Shown: positions 1-9,538 of the stretch, piece by piece | How the letters are laid out: each line of letters begins with the position of its first letter | Numbering within the stretch: the stretch's first letter is position 1 | Assembly: GCA_963693315.1 (NCBI GenBank) | Contig: OY856186.1 | Coordinates: 370,724,850-370,788,849, forward strand | DNA: 64,000 bases | Direction of reading: 5' to 3' | Source of the DNA: Diogma glabrata | Lineage: Eukaryota > Arthropoda > Insecta > Diptera > Cylindrotomidae | Made by a program: the position numbers and the translations under genes | The notes under the pieces: generated by a model | Told to the model about the DNA's origin: nothing | The model's input: the letters and a program-made list of their open reading frames with translations, nothing else | Database searches by the model: none

Positions 1-469
1 AATGTTTGTGGTAAATTCGTAGATTTCACAAAAAATTGTTGTGCATCGTGCATTAAGTCCTTGTCACATATATCCCAAAATTTGAACTACACTATTGTTG
101 CGACAAACTACCCCAATACTGCCCTTCCAAACTCTGGCGCAGCTTTCAATCAATATCCATGGATACTTACAATTGACAAACTATATTTAACAATATTTTT
201 TTTCGTCGTTAAACAAATTCGAAACAAAAACCAGTTTCAACTATCTCAGATGTCATCAATAGTTTAACTATTTCATTTTGTCCAAGTGTCCAACATTTTC
301 AAGATAAGGCAGCCTTTACTCCAGTTTTAGGCTTAAGTCTAGAAATCTCTTTTTTAAGTAACGTAACAGTCTTAACTGCATCAAAAGTCTCTACCGACGC
401 AGTCAGCCAATTTGACTCAACTACTTCAACTTAGTTTGATTTCTAAGGTTTTCATTATCACAACTGTCT
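1..469. other. No gene; edge of a decayed minisatellite
   Basis: No coding potential is recognised. Scattered 'tcaact' and 'ctcaac' words towards the right edge look like fully decayed copies of the 9-bp repeat that follows. Confidence 0.5.
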
Positions 470-1680
470 CAACAATTGACTTGATCATTATTCATTACAT
501 TAACCATATGGGCTGTGTCTCATGATTCAACTGTCTGAATTATTTCAAATGTAAGTAATGTCTGAACTATCTCAATTATCTTAACTGTCCCAGATAGCTC
601 AACTGTTTTAACTTTCACAGCTATGTCAAATATTTCAACCATCTACACACTCTCAAATATCTCAACTGTCTAATTTGTCTCAACTGTACTAAGTGTTTTA
701 AATCTTCAATCTGTTTCAATTATCTTAACTGCCTCAATTGCTTTAACTGTATCAACGAGCTCAACCGTTTTACTGTCAGAACCATCTCAATTACCTCAAC
801 TGTTTTAATTCTCTCATCTGTCTCAATATTCCCAAAAGTCTCAACCACCTCAACTGTCTAAGCAGTCTCAATGATCTCAACAGCCTCAACAGTCTTAACT
901 ATCTTAACTGTCTAGGCTGTCTCAGCTATCACAATTGTCTCAACTGTCTCAACTGACTCAGGTATCTCAATTACCTCAACTGCCTCAATTGTCGTAAATG
1001 TTTGAACCATTTGAACCATGTTGCTGTCTCAACTGTTTCCATTTTCTCACTTGTCTTAACTGTCCTGTCTAAATTCCTTCGATGTCACAACTGTTTCCAC
1101 TGATTCCACTATCACAACTGTCTCAACTTTCTCAAGTGTCTCAACCTTCTCAACTGTCTCAACCATCTCAACTTTCTCAACTGTCTCAACTGTCTCAACT
1201 GTCTTAACTGTCTCAACAGTCTCAACTGTCTCAACTGTTTCAACTGTCTCAACTGTTTCAACTGTCTCAACTGTACCAATCATCTTAACTGTCTCAACTG
1301 TATCAGCTGTCTTAACTGTCTCCACTGTCGCAATGGTCTCAACGGGTTCAACTGTCTCAATATTCTCAACTGTCTCACCTATCTCAGCTGTCTCAACTGT
1401 CTCAACTGTCTCAACTGTCTCAAATATCTTAACTGTCTGAACTATCTCAACGGACCCAACTGTCTCATTGTCTGAGCTGTTTCAACTATTTCTATTATTT
1501 CAACTGTTTAAATTTTCTCAATTGTCTCAAATGTTAATTAACTGAACTGTTTTAACTGTCTCAACCGTATCAACTATCTTAACTCTCTCAATTGTCAAAA
1601 CTCAACTCTCCCAACTATCTCAACTATCTAGATTGAATCAATTGTCTTATCTGTCTCAACTGTACCAAGTGTCTTAAGTG

Positions 1681-1832
1681 TTGCATATGTCTTTACTGTC
1701 TCACTGCTTTCAACTGTTTTTGAAACCCAATTTATTATTTGAATTATTTAAAAACTTTCCTTAAAAACGAAATATACATAACAAACTTTATCTCAATTTA
1801 AGTTCGAGGATAAATCTGCGTTCATCAGAGTC
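1681..1832. repeat. Non-satellite island, copy 1 of a higher-order repeat
   Basis: An AT-rich segment that is not made of the 9-mer interrupts the array. It runs from 'ttgcatat' to 'catcagagtc'. A clearly related segment lies about 1.08 kb downstream at 2765-2910, so the whole block of array plus island was duplicated. Confidence 0.75.
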
Positions 1833-2440
1833 ACTATTCTAACTGTCTAAGCTGTAAACTTTTTCAACTATCGTAATTGTTTCAACTGTCTCAACTGCTT
1901 CAACTGTTTTAACCGTCTCAACTGTCTCAACTGTCTCAATAGTCTCAACAGTCTCAACAATTTCAACAGTCTCAACTATTTCAACTTTCTAAGCTGTTCA
2001 ACGGTCTAAACAGTCTCAACTATTTTAACTGTCTTAGCTGTTTCAACCATCTCTATTGTCTCAACTGTCTCAACTATCTAAACTGCCTCAACTGTCTCAA
2101 CTGTCTCAGGTATCTCAACTATCTCAATTGTTTCAACTGATTCAACTATCTCAACTGTTTCAACTGTTTTAATTATCTCTTTAATTGTTTCAACTTCAAT
2201 AACTGTCTCAACTGTCTAAACTGCCTCAACTGTCTCAACTGCCTTAGGTATCTCAACTATCTCAATTGTTTCAACTGATTCAACTATTTCAACTGTTTTA
2301 ACTGTTTTAATTATCTCAAATGCCTTAACTGTCTCAAATCGCCACTGATTCCACTGTCTCAACTGTTTTAACTGTCTCAACTGGCTAAGCTGACAACTGT
2401 CTAAGCTGTCTCAACTGTCTCAATTGTGTCAATTGTCTCA

Positions 2441-2584
2441 ACTAATTCAACGGTCGCAACTGTCCCAACTGCCTCAACTGTCTCAACTGTTTCAAATGTC
2501 TCAATTGTCTCAACTAATTCAACGGTTGCAACTGTCCCAACTGCCTCAACTGTCTCGACTGTCTCAACTGTCTCAACTGTTTCT
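2441..2584. repeat. 72-bp tandem duplication inside the 9-bp array
   Basis: The segment starting 'actaattcaacggt' at 2441 recurs at 2513, exactly 72 bp (eight 9-mers) later, with few differences. This indicates recent local unequal exchange or slippage in units of several 9-mers. Confidence 0.8.
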
Positions 2585-2764
2585 ACTGTCTCAAATTTCT
2601 CAGCCGTCTCAACAGTTTCAACTGACTGAACTTTTTAAACTGTCTTAACTGTACAAACTGTCTTAACTCTCTTAACTGTCTAAACTCAACTGTCCCAGCT
2701 TTTTCAAATGCCTTAACTGTATCAACTGTCTTAACTGTCTCAACTGTACCAAATGTCTTAACTG

Positions 2765-2910
2765 TTGCATATCTCTAAACAGTCTCAACTTTTTCTAGAA
2801 TCCAATATGTTAATTTGAATTGATTAAAAAAATTGCTTTAAAAATGAAAAATCCGTGACAAACTTTATCTCAATTCAAGTTCGAAGATCAAATCTGCGTT
2901 CATCAGAGTC
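2765..2910. repeat. Non-satellite island, copy 2 of a higher-order repeat
   Basis: Second copy of the island at 1681-1832. It shares 'aactttatctcaatt', 'aagttcga' and 'tctgcgttcatcagagtc' in the same order and orientation. The spacing of about 1.08 kb gives the higher-order period. Confidence 0.75.
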
Positions 2911-3500
2911 AATCAGAGTCGCTAACCTATCTATCTTAGCTGTAAACTTTTTCAACTATCTCCAATTTTTCAACTGTCTCAACTACCTCAACAGTCTCAA
3001 CTGTCTCAATAGTCTGAACGATATGAACAGTCTCAACAGCTTCAACAGTATCAACTATTTCAACTTTCTTATTTGTATCAACAGTCTCCACTATTTTAAC
3101 TGTCCAAGCTGTCTCAACTGCCTCAATTATTTCAACTGTCTCAACTGCCTCAACAGTCTCAACTGTCTCAATAGTCTGAACGATCTCAACAGTCTCAACA
3201 GTATCAACTATTTCAACCTTCTAACTTGTCTCAACAGCCTCCACTATTTTAGCTGTCTAAGCTGTATCAACTATTTCAATTGTTTCAACTGTCTCAACTG
3301 CCTCAACTGTCTCGACTGTCTCAGGTATCTCATCTTTCTCAATTGTTTCAACTGTCATAACTGTCTCAACAATTTCAACTGACTCATCTGGCTCAACTGT
3401 TTTAACTGTCTTCACTGTTCCAACTGTCTCCACTGACTTAACTGGCTCAACTGTTTTAACTGTCTAAACTGGCTCAACTGCAACGATCAGACAACACCGT

Positions 3501-4095
3501 TCAGTGTTTTCAATAAAGATTAAAAATAATTTACGTAAAGGCAGGTAGTAGAATACAAAAGCGTGTTCACTAAACTAAACCTAACAATCATTTTTTTTTC
3601 AATTCGTGAATAAATAAAATAACAGGAAAATAATTTTAAATTAATCTTTTTACAAAAATCGAAAAAATCGAATATAAATTTAAAATCATCAACATGCAAC
3701 TGTTTTACAATTATAAAAAAAAACTTTTCATTTATCTCCACCTTTTTTCTGAACCAACTACAATTAGCTAGTCACGTTTTAGTACGCATGTTTTTTCTAT
3801 TAAATCAAATGAGAAATAATAATTTCAATATATAAAAATAACTAACATATTAATTTTTTTTACTTTTGAACCTTAACCTCACTTGAACATAACCTCACAT
3901 TTTGGAAAATAAAAAAGCCCTACAGTCATTTTGTTTTCCCACAAAATGTCAAGTTCTCAAATAATATTGCATCTTCGTTTCATTAACAAAAAACAGTTTT
4001 TTGATTTTTCTAAATTTAAAAAATTATTAATTATTAAAATATTATTAATAATAATAATGTCAATAAATTTCACTTTCTATCCAAATATTAAAATT
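3501..4095. other. AT-rich spacer, nothing recognised
   Basis: Low-complexity A/T-rich sequence with homopolymer runs. There is no convincing gene, RNA or mobile-element signature. Confidence 0.5.
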
Positions 4096-4569
4096 TTAAT
4101 GTATTTTGTACGAACTCAATCCAAAGACAATAATATTTAAGAGAATGAGAACCATACAATACAACAAAATTTCTTTTGTTTCTAATAAATTAATTAAATG
4201 CGTCTCGCAAAAATAAAAAAAAAAAAGAAAAAGTTTCAAATTATAAATAGAAAAGTCTGCGTGAGTGGAGTCGATTATTTTTATCAATTTTTTTATTTTT
4301 TGAATATTTTGAAATGTCAAAATTGATTTGACATTTAAAATGTTTTGTTTTTTTTTCTTTATTTTTAATTTAATTAAGATGAAAAGTGAAAGCAAAAATT
4401 CTAATTGAATCTTAATTTGACCAGTATTGTATTTACCAACGAACGTAAATAAAAGGTTTAATTGTTTTTCTATAAAATGGAAACGGAAATCAGTACATTC
4501 CATTCGGTTTTTGGTTAATTTGAAAAATAATTTAAACGTCAAAGTTTTATCAGATCTGTCATTAAACAA
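4096..4569 (-). CDS. Unrecognised 157-codon ORF, hydrophobic and lysine-rich
   Basis: An open frame of 157 codons runs on the minus strand from an ATG at 4569. The translation is rich in F, L, I and K. It has a lysine run in the middle and a strongly hydrophobic C-terminal third with FLFFFYF and VLILLNIIVF, which could be one or two membrane segments. I do not recognise a family. In DNA this AT-rich an ORF of this length is uncommon by chance, but T and A runs lower stop frequency. It could be a decayed membrane-protein exon, a transposon fragment or a chance frame. Confidence 0.15.
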   Translation of the reverse strand: MFNDRSDKTLTFKLFFKLTKNRMECTDFRFHFIEKQLNLLFTFVGKYNTGQIKIQLEFLLSLFILIKLKIKKKKQNILNVKSILTFQNIQKIKKLIKIIDSTHADFSIYNLKLFLFFFYFCETHLINLLETKEILLYCMVLILLNIIVFGLSSYKIH

Positions 4570-4863
4570 AATGTTGTGATGTAGTCACGAATAAATTTTT
4601 TTTTGTATCTTCAAATCTTATGGAGTTAATAAATTATTCCGTAAATCATTGGTTTACAAAATTAAAATTTAATTATTAAAATTTATTAGTTGCATTTCTT
4701 TTTGAGCAAATGTATTTTTATTTAAATCTAAACGAATCGAGATGTTCGAGGTGTTCGAGATTTAGATGGAGAGATTGATTTTTCCAGATAATATTTACAA
4801 AGAGATTTGTTATGAACATTGACGCATTATTTGATTTTCAAATAATGTAATCAGATTACAATT

Positions 4864-4876
4864 ATTGGTGACAGCG
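4864..4876 (+). other. PBS-like motif ATTGGTGACAGCG, copy 1 of 4
   Basis: This 13-mer resembles the primer-binding site that directly follows the 5' LTR in many insect LTR retrotransposons (TGGTGAC-type). It is preceded by an AT-rich, LTR-tail-like sequence ending 'cagattacaatt'. No intact LTR is delimited. Confidence 0.45.
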
Positions 4877-5143
4877 ATGAATTTAAAAATTTTGTATTTG
4901 GTCATCGAAACGCAATAGATAATTTTTCTTCATTTTTGTCAAAATGGCAGGGGTAATTAGAGTAAAAATTACATGTATCAACTGTTTTTGTTGAGAGGTA
5001 TTAGTTGGTGCATATTCATGATCATGTGCAGATATTCATGATGTTATACGTAACATTTTTTTAAGGGCTTCAATCGGGATGTAGTACTGTGTAAATATTC
5101 AATTTCTACAATATTGTTATAAAAACTAATCTCAATCATAACA

Positions 5144-5156
5144 ATTGGTGACAGCG
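5144..5156 (+). other. PBS-like motif ATTGGTGACAGCG, copy 2 of 4
   Basis: Identical 13-mer 280 bp after copy 1, preceded by 'ctcaatcataaca' as in copy 4. It is followed by a K/R-rich stretch that could be the decayed start of a gag frame. Confidence 0.5.
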
Positions 5157-5415
5157 AAAAATTTTATTATTTAAAAAGACTTAGAAAGAAGTAATTAATC
5201 TTAGAAAGAAGTATTAATCTTCAAATTTTTACAGAACTTTTTGAGGGACACACTTTGCTTTGCTCTGTTGTCTCAAAAATTAAGACACATGAAATTTCAA
5301 AAAAATCTAGGCCCAAAAATGTAGACGTTGTTTGTTACTAAGGAAATTTGTCGTGATACGCATTGTTGTAAGTTCAATTTCACTATTTAGTTTTTACAAT
5401 CAAGTAAACTCAACA

Positions 5416-5428
5416 ATTGGTGACAGTG
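5416..5428 (+). other. PBS-like motif, copy 3 of 4 (ATTGGTGACAGTG)
   Basis: One substitution from the other three copies, 272 bp after copy 2. It is preceded by 'agtaaactcaaca' and followed by a short lysine/glutamate-rich reading. Confidence 0.45.
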
Positions 5429-5763
5429 GTAATTTCAATGCTTAAAAAGGAAGCTGAACTGAAAAAAATATCGCTGCACTAGTTAACGAAATAAATTAAC
5501 AATTAAGGTAACCAGATACGGTGAACAAAAACGGATTGGTTATAGATTGCGTTCAGCAAATGAAATTGGACATGGAGAAGAGTTACGATTAACTTTGACT
5601 TTGATATATAACTGTTAGTAATTTAAAAATTTAGAAACATTATTCTATGTGTTCTAGAAGTAAAATATGTGTAGAATATATTTTTATATAATATATTTTT
5701 AATTAAAGCGTAATATAACTCTTAAATTTTGGCTGAGTAATACAGATTCAGCTAAGCATAACA

Positions 5764-5776
5764 ATTGGTGACAGCG
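5764..5776 (+). other. PBS-like motif ATTGGTGACAGCG, copy 4 of 4
   Basis: 348 bp after copy 3 and preceded by 'gctaagcataaca'. It continues GTGGG, the best PBS-like extension of the four, and then reads a short basic stretch containing KELLRRLR, plausible for a gag N-terminus. Confidence 0.5.
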
Positions 5777-6132
5777 GTGGGATTTATAAAATCACAGGAT
5801 GATAAAGAATTACTTAGACGATTAAGAATTTAACAAATTATTGAAACAACTGCAATAAATGTATCTCTGTTACATAAGCAACAGGAAGTAAATTTTAAAT
5901 TTGTATACATAAAAATTAATCATGCAAGTCACTAATTTAAAATAATTTTTTTTCGATTTTCCAACAATAAATAATTCACGGTCAGTAGTCAAATGACTAT
6001 TTAAGTTGTTATCAATTTTATTAAAATTAAAAATTACTTTTGCTTTCTTTAAAAATTAAAAAATACAAACATTTTTGAGTCTTTTTTATTGGTGGAAGTT
6101 AGGAGATTAAATTAATTTTGTTTATTTTTTAG

Positions 6133-6259
6133 AATATTACCTGGTTCGTTGTGAGTATTGACTTCAAAATGTATTCTCCAACCGTTAATTACAATTTTCC
6201 GATATTTTATATTCTGATAATCGTTCTATGGATTAATTGGAATTGGATTCCACTTACCT
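6133..6259 (+). CDS. Candidate exon encoding a signal peptide, flanked by splice signals
   Basis: A pyrimidine tract ending in AG (6121-6132) precedes a 127-bp segment with an ATG at 6169. It encodes 30 residues plus one base before the donor GTAAGA at 6260. The peptide begins MYSPTVNYNFPIF and continues with a hydrophobic stretch containing FYILIIVLW, as expected for a signal peptide or membrane anchor. The donor leaves phase 1, the usual phase for introns after signal-peptide exons. Without splicing the frame stops within about 20 codons. Function, downstream exons and gene identity are unknown, and chance arrangement is possible. Confidence 0.35.
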
Positions 6260-7429
6260 GTAAGAAAAAAAAATTAAATGATATTTTACAAAGCGATAAC
6301 AATTTGGTGGCTTAGCTAAAATAATTCGTTTTCGTAATATCAAAATTTAAGAACAAAAATAATAATTCTATGATTATATCATAAATAAAACAAAAAAAGT
6401 AAATTTAATTTGATGTAAGAATAAAAATTAATTTATAAAAAAAAACCTAAGTACAAGCAACGGGTTTGAGTATAAAATATTAAACTTTCAATAGAACAAT
6501 TTAAATATTTTAATTTTAATATTTTCAAACAATTTGTAACAGCAAATTAATTTTGTTCTTATAACAAAATATTCATAATAAAAACTGAAACCATATAATA
6601 TGAATCTCGTGTCATTAGTGAAAAATAAATGTGTTTTAAATAATTTTATTTATAGATTTTCCAAGTTTTTCTATTTTTTTTTCATTAAAACAATATAAAA
6701 TGAAAAAATTATAATTCATTTTTTTTTATTTAAATAAATATTCACGTGGCACGTGGTATATGGATGGATGGTTTGAAAGTTTTCATAATAATTTCATCAC
6801 TTTATTTTTCTTTTCTCCTTATTTCTACAATAAGGAAAACAATTTTCTTTTTTTAAGCAACGATTCTTTTGTGTCCAAAATTTTTTTTTCAAGTCTAATA
6901 AGGGTGTGATCATAATCAGTCACGTTCTCGTTCAAAACATTTTGCTATAATCATCAAGAGATGTTTACCTTTACGTCGAGTTTTTTTTTGTGAGGATTCT
7001 GACAAGAGAGGGCAGCTTCACTGCTGGCAGTCTACTGTAAAACAAGGATGAATTTGTTTTGAAAATGTGAGAAACCTTTTTTAAATCCAACAAAATATAA
7101 TTAGGGAGTAATTACTATTTTGTTTATTTATTAGTTTTACGAAAAACAACGGCTGCTAAGTTTAAAAACTTACAAGTTTTTTCAATGCAAATGTTTGTCA
7201 CATCACTCCCCTCCTAGTGTCAGCGCGGTTTTAGGGTTTTCAGGTTTTGAACTTTGAAATTTCAGGTTTTAGTATGACAAAGCACTACCAGCACTCTACC
7301 AGCTCGTGTAATTGTGGATGCAGAATGGAATAAATATTGTTGAGGAATAGAATTAAATCTAACCCTGTCCGCGCGACTGAGATTAGCACTCGAAGCTAGT
7401 GGGTTTTGAGTTAAGTCCTCTTCAGATAC
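6260..7429. other. AT-rich sequence, nothing recognised
   Basis: Contains only short ORFs and A/T runs. The right part (from about 7200) is somewhat GC-richer and may be the untranslated end or LTR of the adjoining minus-strand gypsy remnant, but no LTR pair was found. Confidence 0.45.
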
Positions 7430-7964
7430 TTCAAGGATTCAATCTATCGGTAGAAACTTGAATGTGTTGAACCGCTAGTTGACGGCTAATCAATAACGAA
7501 ATTTTTATCATCGCGGCTAATGACTGAGAAAGAGCCTTCGTATGGTGTTTGAAGCGATTTACGTACTAATTTTAGGAGAAGTGTGTTTTGAAAAAATAGA
7601 GGACCGAATGTGGTTGAAATGTTGTATCAATTGTGTAACGAAATGAAGAGTGGAGTTAGTTTTTTTTAAAGAATTTTCAAGGAAGACGTACGTTAGTACC
7701 GTGGACTTGCTCTAACGATGAAGCTTGCAAATCTTCACCATAAGTGGTTCGAAATTCGAATAATATTGACGGTAGAATACGCGTCCAGTCCGTCCAGTAC
7801 CATGATAGCAGTTTTGAGAGTTTGTAGTCAACGTTCGATAACTCGTTTACAAACCTATAATAATTTGACTTTTCGCTTTAATTTTTCTTAAAAATTTACC
7901 AATTTTTGAATCATGGTGAATCTTTTCAAAGTGTTTGGGCCTGCTACGTTGGCACATGTGCGAA
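7430..7964 (-). pseudogene. Decayed gypsy-type (Ty3) integrase, C-terminal part
   Basis: Minus-strand conceptual translation gives integrase landmarks in the expected order, broken by stops and frame changes. Near 7964-7925 is a zinc-finger end with VRTCAN and then QRSRPKH in another frame. Near 7850-7800 lies a stretch reading VIER then LQTLKTAIM around a stop. From 7787 to 7681 an open stretch begins WTRILPSILFEFRTTYGED and ends VRLP before a stop at 7678-7680. Near 7551-7530 is QTPYEG, the GPY/F module, and at about 7457-7431 VSTDRL. This order is typical of Ty3/gypsy pol downstream of the catalytic core. The central catalytic region is missing or unrecognisable, so the copy is dead. It abuts the copia element, which may have inserted into it. 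Confidence 0.75.
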
Positions 7965-8042
7965 CAAAAAAGTTTTAGAATACAATTTTATAGAAAACAA
8001 AATATACTTGAAATACTTGATTTTTAATTCTTATATCCAACA
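7965..8042 (-). repeat. 3' LTR of the copia element, truncated
   Basis: Read on the minus strand it starts TGTTGGATATAAGAATT, as does the 5' LTR, and both share TTTTCTATAAAATTGTATTC. Only about 78 bp align. The last ~40 bp present in the 5' LTR (after the T-run) are missing, and an internal ~20-bp indel also separates the two LTRs. The last codons of pol read into this LTR, with the stop at 8024. Confidence 0.85.
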
Positions 8043-8731
8043 TCCCCATTAGAATTATGGTCTTCAAGTCCCAAGAAGGATCTGCACTTATTAAACGCAT
8101 TCAAAGGTAAGGCTTTTGTAAGGATGTCAGCTACCATATCTGAAGTCCCAACATATTCAACTTTCAAGACATCGCCTTCCACCAGCTCCGTTACAAAATG
8201 ATGTCTAACATAAATGTGTTTCGATCTTGCATGAAACATACTATTGTGTGCTAGACTAATCGCACTCTTGTTAACTGAGTTTAAGATCCATGAATCAGGT
8301 GAGTCTTGCATCAGCTTGGAGAACAAAATTTTCAACCAAATTAGTTCTTGGCATGTACTGGAAATTGCCATTTACTCCGCTTCGGTAGTAGACAGAGCTA
8401 TAGTAGCTTGACGTTTCGAATTCCATGACACACAACCGTTTTGATAAATGAAAGCATATCCTGTTACTGATCGACGATTATCAATGTCATTGGCCCAATT
8501 AGCATCTGAGAATGTGTTCACTACACCACCCGTTTGTTTGCTGAATTCAAGCTTAAATTGAATCGTGCCTTTTAAGTATCGGAAGACACACTTCACAGCT
8601 GTCCAATGTACAATTCCCGGGTTTTTGTTGAATTTAGAAAGCATCCCCACTGCAAACGAAATATCGGGTCTACTGATCGAAAAAAGATATAGCAAACTTC
8701 CGATTGCTTCTTGATAGGGCACATCTTTCAT
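8024..8731 (-). pseudogene. Copia pol, RNase H domain (with RT connection)
   Basis: Two open stretches in the same frame (8731-8372 and 8371-8024) are separated by a single TAA at 8372-8374. The stop falls right after TTEAE, where copia RNase H normally has a Tyr, so it is a point nonsense mutation. The first part carries the connection motif QEAIGSLLYL with SRPDISFAV, RYLKGT and SDANWAND. The second carries SAISLAHN, RSKHIYVRHHF and DMVADILTKALP. The residue before NKSAI is Val where the family has the catalytic Asp of the DNxSA motif, so RNase H would be impaired even without the stop. The protein ends in the 3' LTR. Confidence 0.9.
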
Positions 8732-8734
8732 TTA

Positions 8735-9538
8735 TCCGAATTCATCACAACTAGAAGGACAAAACTCCATGTACAATTTCTGATTTACATCGACTGGAAT
8801 ATTCGTATAAAACCATATTGAACGTTTTCAAAATATCATGAATGTACTGTTCCTAATCAATCCCCAGTTTTCCATTTTGACGATCTCGAGTAATTTTCAT
8901 TCCAAGAATGACACTTACTTCACCCAAATCTTTCATTTTAAATGTACGATTCAAAGAAGCTTTTATTTTTTCTTTATGCGCCACATTCTTCGAAAAGATT
9001 GGGATATCATCTATATCATATATTGCTATGTACGTCCTTACTTCCCCCTCTACATAGTAATAAATGCATGGATCTGTTATTGATTGCATCATTCCAAATG
9101 CTTTTAAATTTTTACTCGGCTTTTTATACCTGCATCTGCTGGCTTGTTTTAGACCATAAAGTGCTTTCTTTAGTTTGCAGACTTTACCATGGTTGACAGT
9201 CGAAACCTTCAGGATACTTCATAAATATTTCTTCATTTAGTTCACTCTGAACAAACGCAGTCAGCACGTCTAACTGATCAATGTCAAGATCATATTTAAC
9301 GGCCAACACCAACAAAAATCTTATAGAGGTATATCTTACTACCGGTGAAAATGTTTCTTCGTAGTCAATACCTTTTTTTTTGTGAATAGCCTTTTATAAC
9401 AAGACGCGCTTTGAATCTTTCGATTTCACCTTTGGAATTCTTTTTCAGCTTATAACACCATTTACTTGGAATCGCTTTTCTTCCTGGCGGTAGATCACAC
9501 ATGGTCCAGGTTTTATTTTCAGTTAAAGACCGAAATTC
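8735..9538 (-). pseudogene. Copia pol, reverse transcriptase domain, multiply broken
   Basis: Conceptual translation shows the RT core in order: WTMCDLPPGRKAIPSKW, then KARLVIKGYSQK, a frameshift in a nine-base homopolymer near 9371-9379, then DYEETFSPVVRYTSIRFLL, LDIDQLDVLTAFV, GKVCKLKKALYGLKQASR after another shift, and an ORF at 9092-8853. In that ORF the active site reads IAIYDIDDIP: the two catalytic Asp remain, but one extra codon sits between the Tyr and the normal x-D-D, apparently a 3-base insertion. A TAG at 9539-9541 separates this part from integrase. No functional RT is expected. Confidence 0.88.

Larger units (their letters stand above)
470..3500. repeat. 9-bp minisatellite, consensus CTCAACTGT, heavily diverged
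   Basis: About 3 kb is built from variants of CTCAACTGT (ctcaactgt, ttcaactgt, tctcaacta and similar). The best-preserved runs are near 1120-1320 and 1380-1420. Because the period is a multiple of three, several frames stay open and encode artefactual tripeptide repeats such as ETV, QLS and STV. Blocks inside the array have been re-amplified: 72-bp copies near 2441, a 162-bp offset near 3012/3174, and a 138-bp offset near 2109/2247. Two non-repeat islands share one sequence. The array is not a gene. Confidence 0.9.

Noticed and set aside
1056..3382. ORFs of 67-175 codons on both strands with repeated ETV, QLS, STV or NCLNCLN peptides
   Set aside because: They follow directly from the 9-bp unit, whose length is a multiple of three. 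There is no start context, domain or flanking unique protein.
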